A stretch of DNA of 64,000 nucleotides from the NCBI RefSeq assembly GCF_030272615.1, contig NC_081405.1, positions 649,485,420-649,549,419 of the forward strand. Reading direction: 5' to 3'. Below the pieces are notes generated by a model, which worked only from the letters and a program-made list of their open reading frames with translations, was not told the origin of the DNA and ran no database searches. This DNA comes from Cryptomeria japonica. Taxonomy: Eukaryota; Streptophyta; Pinopsida; Cupressales; Cupressaceae. The position numbers were made by a program, and so were the translations under genes. Of the stretch, positions 24,001 through 34,090 are shown piece after piece; position 1 is the first letter of the stretch; the number at the start of each line of letters is the position of its first letter.

Positions 24001-24339
24001 GAAATTGCAAGTTCCAATGATGGCATTTTTCATTCTTTGCAAATAACAACGTGTTTCTGTTGGGTTTTCAGTGTAGTCTTTGTTGTAGGTTTTGTTTCAG
24101 TTGCAAGTTTACACATATGCAAGGCATGTGTGAGTTTCCACAAAATTGTCTCCAAAATACTATTTAAATTTATACAGTTTTATCTTATCAAGGATAATTT
24201 GAGGTGTCTCTTTTAGTCTTCTCTGAGAGTGTAATGTTTGTCTTTTGGGTATTCTTCAAGGAAGGATTTAAACCCTGAAACCCAGCATTAATGATTTTGA
24301 ATGTGTATATTGGATATATAAGTATGATTTTGTGACAGA
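21056..24339 (+). repeat. 3' LTR of the large gag-only element
   Basis: Homologous to 4629-7801 from about 21148 onward. The first ~90 bp (21056-21147) have no counterpart in the left LTR, consistent with loss of the outer end there. A TATA-like motif (catttaaata, 23301-23310) lies in the same place as in the left LTR. Homology stops at tgtgacaga near 24339, about 545 bp short of the proposed LTR end, so the outer end is missing here too. Confidence 0.65.
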
Positions 24340-24965
24340 ATAATTGTGTGAGAATTTTGTAATCAAGTGTTGGTCAGTACTTCAGAATCTAGACTATAGT
24401 CTAGATGAGGAAACATTATGCAACACTTTTTTAATAAAGTGTTTTTAATAAAGTTTTAGATGGCATTAGAATCTATCATTTCCATCATCACAATGAGGAA
24501 ATGTTGATGAAAAATTTCATAACAAAGTATTGATGAAAAACTTCAGCATAAGGAAATGTTGATTAAATAATATTGCTATTATCATCAATATTATTTCTTT
24601 TCCATTTTTAGTTTTTTTCAATACACATTTAATTATTTTGAAAAACTTAAAACAGTTTGGCATTTCAAAACACATTCTTCGGAAGATGGGTAAAATTGAT
24701 ATTTGGAAGATGTGTTTTGGTGAAACTTAGAATGTACTATTGAAACCCAACATTTTGAAACCTAAAATTATGATTGAACTTAAATAACACACCGTAATGT
24801 TTTACTTAAATGCTCATCTAATCAATCATTCTCATATTTTATTAGCATTTACATATATATTCTATCCGAAGGCCATTGCATACTCGCAATTCCTCTTAGA
24901 ACATACTCTGATAAAACAGACTGATAAAGCATAATCCCTTAAACTTTTAACGCCACCTACTTAAA
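24340..24965. other. AT-rich intron-1 sequence, no gene seen
   Basis: No ORF or known repeat end is recognised. A 16 bp palindrome ctagactatagtctag (24393-24408) and short repeats of aatgttgatgaaaa (24498-24560) are the only structure seen. It lies between the truncated 3' LTR and the leader-exon block. Confidence 0.4.
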
Positions 24966-25227
24966 TTGTTATTCCTTTATTTATTTTTTTCTTTTCAAAA
25001 TCAATACCTATGATTTCTTAACCACTTTAATCGAATACTTGAACCAAATATTTGAATCAATACCTATGATTTCTTAAATTGTTATTCCTTTATTTATTTT
25101 TTTCTTTTCAAAATCAATACCTATGATTTCTTAATTAACTTGTTATTCCTTTATTTATTTTTTTCTTTTCAAAATCAATACCTATGATTTCTTAACCACT
25201 TTAATCAAATACTTGAACCAAATAAAC
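24966..25227. repeat. Tandem triplication in intron 1 of copy B
   Basis: A module beginning ttgttattcctttattta and ending atacctatgatttcttaa occurs three times (starting near 24968, 25079 and 25139), the first with an extra ~45 bp tail. The last copy runs into sequence shared with 56.92 kb, so the expansion is specific to the left block. Confidence 0.85.
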
Positions 25228-25462
25228 TCAGATAATCTTAGTCTCCCAATACTCTCACAATCTCATCCTACAGAAATTGGCAAAGAAAAACCTAAAAACA
25301 CAGCACTTCTCCTTGCCCGATCACAATTGCAATAACATTCTCAATACTCAACAAGACTCAAAATAAAAATGATATACCTCCATTCGTACATTGAACAAGA
25401 GTCAAATCAAAATGCTATACGCAAACACAGCTCATTCCATGACCCAGAGAAAGCAAACTTAC

Positions 25463-25609
25463 CGGGAACAGTACTGCCCTCTGTCTTTTCTCATAAGAGG
25501 TCACATTTCTACCATATGCCATCATTGAACAATATAATGAAATTTGGCACCCGGGAAAAATACAAGGAGATTTCACCTGTAGCCCAGCAGCCGCAAGCTT
25601 CTCGTACAA
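25463..25609 (-). CDS. Putative leader exon (exon 1) of DUF2431 copy B
   Basis: A 49-codon open frame on the minus strand starting M-Y-E-K-L and ending R-A-V-L-F-P at a GTAAG donor (25462-25458), in phase 0. Exon 2 of copy B begins in phase 0 at 4573, so exon 1 + exon 2 + exon 3 sum to 147 + 151 + 482 = 780 bp, an exact 260 codons with stop. A paralogous frame with the same donor lies at 57216-57365 (shared Y-G-R-N-V-T-S-Y). The intron would be 20,889 bp and is filled with retrotransposons. The N-terminus shows no domain, and the start ATG is not aligned between paralogues, so part of this may be 5' UTR. Confidence 0.45.
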
Positions 25610-25689
25610 ACAAAATGGAATGGAATACCGGAAAAGAACGAAATGAAATGGGGTAAATATATGTGTAATTTTTTTTCTTTGAGTGGCCG

Positions 25690-25730
25690 TTTGATATTAG
25701 TCATTAGGAGCGTCGGCGCAGCCATTTTCT
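25690..25730 (-). promoter_or_regulatory. 41 bp block conserved upstream of both outer leader exons
   Basis: A 41 bp segment (core aggagcgtcggcgcagccat) is identical at 57462-57502, about 80-100 bp upstream of the putative start codons on the minus strand, while neighbouring sequence differs at many positions. It is GC-rich in an AT-rich setting. Promoter or transcription-start function is inferred from position only. Confidence 0.4.
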
Positions 25731-27830
25731 CTGTTGGTCCATTTAAAGTTTTCCTAAATAATTTTTATATTGGATACATATATTTTCATAAGCACGATAA
25801 AATGGGCGAGTCTTAAACCTCCACACTAAGCAACATATTAAGTCTGGAGAATGTCAGTCAATTCTGAGTGTTTAACATTTTTAAACCTAGAAATCAAAGC
25901 TTAATGTGTGTGATTCAAGCCAAATGTTACTGTCCTTCACTACAAAATATGCAAGTTGACTTTTCTCAGTCTTCTTTAGATATACTCCATCTACCCTTTG
26001 TGATGGACTCTTTTTTCAATTGTATGATTAATAGCTTTGCTTTTCTTTCAATATTTGTTCTTACATGAGTTTTTTCACCATGAAAATTTCACCCTCGAAA
26101 TGTGATTTTTTAAAGAAGATTTTTCATCCACAAAATCATTTTGACTTATCAAGCACTAGCTTTAGGCTAAAACTTCTTTTGTTCAGAGACAAGGACTAAC
26201 GGATAACCATTCTGCCAAATTGGTCCAAAGCATGATCTTAGCCATGACTCTTACAATGTTGGAGCCTTGCACTCACCAAGACTTCATCTGTATTGGACTC
26301 ATTAAGAATCCTTATGAAACAAGTTTTTGATTGTCAATTAATTAATAAATATTATTCATTTATAGAATCCCTTACCACAGTATTCAAGCTAATTTGACCA
26401 ACTATAATAAGTTAAAATCATAAAAGTTTTAGTTGTTTATAGCTTGCTAAATTTCTCAATTAGATTATTGAAACACATTTTCTTATGAATGTAGTAGATC
26501 TCATATTCTACTATTGATCATTAGAATAAGATAATCAGAACACAAAAATGAATATTGCATTTATGAATACTAATAAATTTTTTTAATGATAATAAGTGGA
26601 GGTCTAAATTATAGGTTGACGTTAATATTTATTTTGATGATTGTGATGTTTAGAGATGTTTTTAAATGTAAAAATGAATTTGATTTGAAAAATATATATC
26701 ATAGATTAGGTATACATTTTACTATAATCTTATATAATTTTAGATAATTTATTCAATTTTTTCTCTTTAACGTACATAGTCTTCTTAAAAAATTTAAAAT
26801 CATTTTTAGATAAAACTTATTAAATGTGGTCATATGACCATCAAATCTAAGCTCTTAGTTGTGATTATTTTTTGTTGTTTTTGAGCCAAAGATAAAGCAG
26901 GTTTTGAAGGGATTGAAACCCTTTACAAAAATTTAAAAAAAATGTACAAGATAAGCCATACCTGACATAGCTGGAAGCCAAATTCTGCAAACCAATAGCT
27001 AACTAGGTACAAGGTTTCAATATTTACTTGGCATACTTATCTTTTAAAAAATCTATCTAATATACACCAGAGATATGTATGTGCACTATTCAACTCCTCT
27101 TTCATTCCATTTGATCTATTTTATATATGTTAAAGTTTTACTTGTATTTATATACATTATTTTATTTATGTCAGCCTTATTTCACAATTTGTTTTAGAAT
27201 ATGTAAATTTTGTTTTAAAATTAATTAAATGGACTACCACCTTGTAATTTTTTTAATTATTAAAATGCATTCTAACATTTTATTATAAAATTCTTCTTCT
27301 TCATCATCATAATACACAAACACAAGTAGCACCCTTTCATTTAATAGTAAAAATATTAAATAATTTTTTATTTTTTTTAGAAAAGGAAAATGATTATATT
27401 TAATTATTATATAATAATAAAAATAATGTTAATAATTTTATATTTTAATTAAAATTATATATTAAATTCATTTTAGTAAGATTTTTTTGATCTATAATAC
27501 AAATTAATCCAAATTAAGATTAGAACTAGAATTATATAGATTATGTTAATTTTAAAATTACATGATTTTAAGGTTACAACATACATAAACTTCTAAGTTG
27601 TTAATTATAACTCGTCTTAATTAATATTTTTTCTAATTTATAATTATTTTTAAATTTTGAGTAAATAATTATTTTGCAAGAATATTCAAATATTATTATT
27701 AATTTTAATCCTAACTCTATATAAAAATTTAAATATATTTCTAATCCTAATTATAATTCTAAAAACATTGTAATTTTTTTGGTAGGTAAATCATAGGGAT
27801 TTTTAGCCTGACGTGCACTAGGAGAGGCCA
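25731..27830. other. AT-rich DNA; first part duplicated at 57.5-58.2 kb
   Basis: The first ~870 bp (to about 26600) align with 57503-58180, for instance around tccttatgaaacaa and ttgattgtcaattaattaat, and belong to the paralogous upstream flank of the DUF2431 blocks. From 26.6 to 27.8 kb the sequence is very AT-rich with short ORFs only and no recognisable feature. Confidence 0.6.
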
Positions 27831-27831
27831 C

Positions 27832-28330
27832 AATGAGGACCTCTTCCCCAAATCCAACACTCCTCCTCCTTCACCATTGCCCTTCTCTCTCCACCTCTCT
27901 TTCCTTCTTTCCTCAGCTGCTTCCCCCCCCTGCTACCTTAATTCTCCTCCTCTCCACCACTCCTTTTTCCTTTCCTCCCTACTTCCTCCATTCTCCATAT
28001 CTCCTCTCCTCCCACATATCTTCTCCTCTCTACCTTCCAACTTCTCCTCTCCTCTCCTCCTCGCCTACCATCTCCTTCCTCCTCTCCATCTATCATCTCC
28101 TCCCTGCTCTCCACCCTTCCTCTCCTCACCATCCCCCCTATCACTCCATCTTCTACCTCTCTCCACTATATCCCCTTATCATCTATCCACCATTCTCCCA
28201 CCAGTGTCCTAGCGTTTCCTCTTCTCCTCCTAACTTCTATCTTCTCTCGTTCTTTCTACTTTCCTCCTATGACCATACTCCACCCCTCTGAACTAGTGAC
28301 CCCTCCTCCTCGTTCCACATCACTACTCCA
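27832..28330. repeat. Polypyrimidine (CT-rich) tract
   Basis: About 500 bp in which the plus strand is overwhelmingly C and T, with modules such as ctcctctccaccact and cttctcctctcctctcct. The 152-codon Leu/Ser/Pro ORF across it reflects composition. No domain is present. Confidence 0.85.
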
Positions 28331-31300
28331 CTCCACTCCTCCATGTCACTACATGGCTTCCACTGGTTAGCATGGCCACCACCACCCACCACAAACACTC
28401 CTTGGGGGTATGTCGGTCTGCGTGGATGCCACTATAATTCTGTATACTCTCTTCAAGGGCAACCTATTGGGAATTAGTGTTCACATAGGTGGTAATATCA
28501 TAAGATACATAAATAATTAAACATAAAATATTTTGGGGGGTATTGATATATGTGTTGCAAATAAGTGTCATATTAACATTAAGTTGTTGAGAAACAACTT
28601 AATATTATTATTAGTCACATGGTTTGTTAATAGGTTAGTATATTGGTTGTACATACTTGGTTGTATGTAGTTGAGTTTTTAAATCAACTCATATATTTAG
28701 TAGAGTTGTTATAGGAAGTTGAGTTGCTAATTCCCCACCTTCATGAGATGATGAGTCTTTGTCCGAATTGTGAATAAGAATTGTCCCAACACACTAAGAT
28801 TTAGTCCCCATTACACTGAACTTTCTCCCAATCTTTGAGATTATCCCATCTAACTGAGCTTCTTCTTGATTTGCGTGTCATCCAAATACCCATCCACATG
28901 AGCCTAACCAAGTCTCGGCAGTCAGTTTCATATCCCATTTTCTCTATTGTCTATTCAATCCCATCAATTACCTTTACCCATTGGGATGTATCCTTCCCAT
29001 GTTCGATAGTTTATCCATCACCCCAAGTCCTACTCTTGGAAAGAGATGTCAGTTGGCCTTGTGCATTTTGTTTGCATGGTTTGGTTTGTTGCTTTGATTT
29101 GCATTTTTATTTTCTACGACTACTCCTATCTACGACCGCCAAGATCATTTAATATCTTGGTATGTCCTGGGTTGGTGTACACTAGGGTATTTTTTTGTGG
29201 TATGGATTGTTTGCGTGTCCCTCTTGTATGAACCTGTAGTCCTCTATCTACATCATCATGGTGTTTGTGTGACTGTGTGCAAGGGATACCTATTGTCTGA
29301 GAGTCTAGTCCACACCTTGGATCCTCACAACATTCTGATTACTATAATAAGTGATGTAGATCATCCTTGGAAATATAAAAACTAGGTTTTCTCTCCACAT
29401 ATACATAACAACAAACCTCCTCCATTTTCATCCATGTCACTTGGTATTTTATCCTATCCCCCCACTTCATCCATATCACTTGCATTTTATCTCATCCTTC
29501 CCCTTTTGCATTTTGGAGACCTCAATTTATTCACCCCCCCCTTTTTTTATTTTCCTCTTCTATCTAGTCTCGTATCATTATATTATGTTTGGCATATTAC
29601 CAAAATCATTAGTATCATTTCATGTAGTTACATGTCTCATTAAATCTCATGTTCATTTTAGGTTCATATCTCATGTGAATGGTAAGGTGAGCCATTAATT
29701 GGCCTTACTTATTTTTGCAATCATTAATAATCACACTTTCTATATGTCCTGCTTGTAATACTAATGACTGAATAAGGGTCCTCATTAGGGTTTGAAGCTC
29801 ATTGCATTATATTTTAGGTACATTGTATTATAACTTACATTTATTCATCTTCATTTAGATGCATACATAATAGTAATTACATTTATATCGTTTAGGTACA
29901 CTATATCATCTCAAAATAGTAATTATATTCATTTTAGATTCATTGCATCATTTTAGTTGCATTTATTCAATTGTCACTTTTAGGTGCATTCATTCCATCT
30001 TTGTTGCATATCAATATTTAGTATCATTTATTACATCACATTTGCATAGCCCATCCACAAAAGTACATATACATCAAATCATAAATATTAAGAGCATATA
30101 GGGAATCCATCTTTTGCATTGCATACATCATAAATATCGATATATCTTAAATCATCCACCCATAAACATACATCACGAAAAAAAACCAAAAAATGCATAT
30201 CAACAAATCTGTCAAGAACATCATGTAGAGTAATAAGCAACACATACATACATCCAACTATCTTGCATCACAAATAGGTCAGATCACATGCATAATCATA
30301 TCATCAAAACATAAATCATGATCCAATACATATAAATAAAAGTCCATGTACAGTTCATAATAAATACACATGCGTCTCACTACCAAAACTATGTCCATCG
30401 CATATATATCTCTAAAAATCAAAAGTGTCTAATCATGGTACAATGGTACACACCCGAAGGGTCAAATAAATGTCACATATACATCAATGAGCACTATCCT
30501 GTTCTCTCCCTGTCTCCTCCACGTGCATGGCACCCTCATCCCCATAGAAGCACTTGACTGTTGGCTCTACGTCTTGTGGGATCGGGTGCTCTCTACAAAT
30601 GAGGGTGCTCGTTGATCACCAAGAATAGCCTAATGGTAGAGATCTTGATAATACAAAATCTCCCTCCCCATCCCCTCTGTGTATTATTTCATTGCTCTGA
30701 TCTCAGTCAAGAGAGGTGCTAATCCCCTGCGAGCCAACAATTGTCATGCCACATCTCTCTCACTCCTCAATCTAGTAGTATCAACCTTTGCCCTCCTCAA
30801 CCTGGCTCTAAGTGTCTTTATCTTATCATCCATCCACTACATCTCATCTTGTAGCTACTTGATAGCCCCTCCACTCCTAGTGATACAAGAGCATCCCTGG
30901 TCGATGAGCAATCTTGCATCAACCAAAATTATTTGCTTTCAGTTTTGTTCTTATTTTGTATTGTAGTTTATGTGTTTCTTCCATAATTTTTTGGTAATTG
31001 TTCCTTTTTCATTGCGGATTAGAATTTTAGATTCTAGAATGGTTCTTGTTCCTTGTATAGGATTTTCAATTCATTTGGATTCTTTTCTGGCAAGTTATCG
31101 CTACCGAATTGTCACCGTAGGCACAAATGTCAATCAAAAGTCTCTTCCCCTCTTTTTCCCACCTTGTTAACTGAGATTTGCACAAATGGTATTAGCCTGT
31201 GTAGGCGGGGGTTGGTCTCTTTGAACCCGATTTGGCATTTACGTAGACATTGATCACCTACGTAGGCATTGATCCCCCATGCAGATGTCGATCTGGTGAT

Positions 31301-31742
31301 CGGCATCTGTGCCCCGACCACTTTTCCCCTCATTTATTACCTTAATAAATGACATAGCCTACTAGAAGCATTTGATCCTCTCCTCGCAATGCTCATGGTG
31401 TGGGATGTGTGCCATCTCTCTCCTAGTTCTTTGTGCTCTCCAATTCTCAAAGGTGTATATATGACAATGCCCCCTCCTTGGGCCCCGTCTGGCTTATATA
31501 GGGCCCCCTCGACCCATTTCTCTCACCATTCATCCATTTTCTTGTAATTCTTCTCACCTCACCATTTCTTATCTTCTTTCTCCCTCTTTTCCACTCCCAT
31601 CATCTTCTTCTTTTTTGAGAATTTTTTCAAAATTATTTTTCCAAAATTCTCAGTTAAATTCTCGAGGGGGCATATACCACCCGCGTCTTCATGTTGGGGT
31701 ATCTTTTTTATATTTTACCCACTGCCAATTTTGCTGCTGCGT
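28331..31742. other. Repeat-rich DNA without recognisable genes
   Basis: Only short unrelated ORFs. The interval 30.48-30.93 kb is less AT-rich and may be an old coding relic on the minus strand, but I recognise no family. By position it could be internal sequence of the LTR-like element that ends at the polypurine tract at 31743. Confidence 0.35.
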
Positions 31743-32890
31743 AAAAGAGGGGCAAAATGTAGACGTCTAAAATTAATTAAATTAAATATTTAATTAATTT
31801 ATCCTTACTATATTATTAAGTAAGATAATTATGTTATTCCCTTTATTGTTCTTAGAATCAATTAAATTAAATTAAATTAATCTTGTCACTATAACCCAAA
31901 TAATTAATTTATTAAATAAGTTAATTAGTCCCATTCTTCTAAAGTTATCCAATTAATTAATTCCTCTCAAATACCCTTTGGATAATTAATTCTAATTAAT
32001 TAACTAAATAATGTGATTCCTACAAATCACCTTCTTCTAATCCTCAATTAAGCTAATTAATTCTTCTAGAAGCCTCATTAGCATTATTCTCCAATTTTTA
32101 ATTCCTCCTAACTTGTTCACTTGCCTTCTAATCCATCATTAACCTTTTTAATCCCTTTTTCTAATCATTTTCTCATATCTAATCCCCATGATTAGGCACA
32201 AGTCAACTACTTGCCATAAATGGCTTGTCTCCCTCTCAACCTCCAACCTTAAATGCACCAACTTTTGTCATTTCAAGGACTTCAAATTTTCTCACTTTCC
32301 TATGCATTCTCATCTTCCCATGGAATTTTTTATTCCTTTTCTCTCCCCATTCTTCTATGCACTTCATTATTTAGGAATTTTTAATTCCCTTGTCCTCTCC
32401 CAGGGAATTTTTAATTCCTTTGTGTCTTCCCAATTTACTTGAGGATATATTCCCCATGCACATTATGGAGTGTGGAGACAAGAAATGCCTCTATGCAAAT
32501 CTCTTGGTCTCCAAACCATGTCCTCTCAATCCATTTCATCCATTTCTTTCAATCTTGGCCTTCCATTTTAAATTCAATCTTGACCGTCCATTCTCCCCCT
32601 CTCAAATCTATAAATTGGGGTCTCTTCCCCTTCATTTTCATCTAATATTCATGCAATCATATGCTATCAATTTTTTCTTAGAATCACTTCCTTTGCATCA
32701 CTATTATATCAAGTTTAGGCATCCATATCCATTTTCTATTATACTCCATCCATCCATTTATCAGTGTGTTGTTGTGTGTGGAAAGCAATCCACAATCCAT
32801 CTTGGAGCCAAACCAAACAAGTTAAAGAGGAGCACATCTTCAACTTCAGCCAAGGCTCAATCCGAAGGAGAAGGTAAGAATTTGAGGTAT
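31743..32890 (+). mobile_element. Candidate polypurine tract and LTR of an unidentified retrotransposon
   Basis: The run aaaagaggggcaaaa (31743-31757) is followed immediately by tgtagacgtctaaaatt, the arrangement of a PPT and the TG start of a 3' LTR. A TATA-like box tctataaatt lies at 32607-32616, a plausible U3 promoter about 850 bp in. The 3' end is not defined and may fall between 32880 and 32950, before the microsatellite. No second LTR is in the window, and no coding domains are seen upstream. Confidence 0.4.
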
Positions 32891-32957
32891 AATGGTTAGG
32901 TTTGTTTAAAATGTTTGTTGTTTTATGTTTTTTTCAACTAATTTTATCCCTCTTCAT

Positions 32958-33153
32958 GTACATGTATGTATGTGTGTGTATATTTAATGTATACATGTAC
33001 ATGAATGTGTAGATGTATGTATATGTGTATGTGTGTATGTGTATATGTATGTGTGCATGTGTATGTGTGTATATATGTGTGTATGTACATGTATGTGTGT
33101 GTGTGTACATGTATGTGTGTATGTGTATGTGTATGTGTTTGTGTGTGTATGTA

Positions 33154-33196
<43 letters not shown>

Positions 33197-33297
33197 GTGT
33201 AAATTTATGTGTATGTGTATGTGTATATGTGTATATGTGTATATGTTTATGTGTGTGTGTATGTGTGTATGTGTATTTGTGTATATGTGTATATGTA

Positions 33298-33328
<31 letters not shown>

Positions 33329-33527
33329 GTATATATATGTGTATATGTATGTGTGTGTATTTGTATGTGTATGTGTATGTGTTTAAGTGCATAAGTGTGT
33401 GTATGTGTATGTGTATGTGTATATATGTATGTGTGTATTTGTATGTGTGCATACATTTTATATAAGTGTATGTGTATGTGTGTATATATATGTATATCTA
33501 TGTGTGTATGCGTGTGTGTTTTTGTGT

Positions 33528-33612
<85 letters not shown>

Positions 33613-33830
33613 TGTATGCATGTATGTGTGTCTGTATGTATGTGTATGTATGCATATGTATGTGTTTACATATGTGTGTTTGTATGTATGTATGTATGTA
33701 TGTATGTATGTATGATATGTATGTGTGTGTGTACGTGTGTCTATTTGTGTATGTATCTATGTGTCTATGTTTATGTGTGTACGTGTGTGTATGTATGTAT
33801 GCCTATCTATCTATGTAATATGTATGGTTC
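32958..33830. repeat. GT / ATGT microsatellite
   Basis: About 870 bp of tgtatg and tg repeats on the plus strand, including a nearly pure (TG)n run at about 33534-33610 and an (ATGT)n run at 33683-33712. ORFs of Cys-Val-Tyr or His-Thr repeats on either strand are artefacts. Confidence 0.97.
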
Positions 33831-34090
33831 TCATACAACGTATGGACTCATTAGATCTATTAAGTAGACCATTCGTTATCAATTAATAAGAGAGTCATTA
33901 TCAGCTAAGTATATTAGTTAAGTGGACCATTCATGTTCTTTTTTTACATGGACTTGACAATTAGAATAACTTCTAAACATGTATGTGTATTTAAAGTTGG
34001 GTCTAGTTCACTTGACATATATGTGCATGTGCACATATGTATTTAGGGGTTTGTAGATTTGGATTGCTTGTCAGTAGCAATTTGTCCAAT

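Larger units (their letters stand above)
4626..24339 (+). mobile_element. Large gag-only (TR-GAG-like) Ty3-type LTR retrotransposon, host of nested insertions
   Basis: Two direct repeats of more than 3 kb (4626-about 8346 and 21056-24339, shared over 4626-7801 / 21145-24339) flank an internal region. That region has a PBS-like box just inside the left repeat, a purine-rich tract just before the right repeat, and a gag gene at 18.7-19.5 kb. No protease, RT, RNase H or integrase belongs to it: the copia domains between 9.9 and 18.1 kb are a separate insertion. This matches non-autonomous elements described as TR-GAG. The first ~215 aligned LTR bases differ at about 10 positions, mostly transitions, so insertion is not recent. 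It lies in sense orientation on the plus strand, inside intron 1 of the minus-strand DUF2431 copy B. The outermost ends of both LTRs seem to be missing, so no target duplication is found. Confidence 0.72.

Noticed and set aside
27833-28291. 152-codon Leu/Ser/Pro-rich ORF
   Set aside because: Produced by the polypyrimidine tract; an overlapping frame is equally open and there is no domain.
33013-33465. Long ORFs encoding Cys-Val-Tyr or His-Thr-Tyr repeats at 33.0-33.8 and 40.5-42.3 kb
   Set aside because: They are translations of GT/CA and ATGT/ACAT microsatellites, are open in several frames on both strands, and have no non-repetitive protein content.
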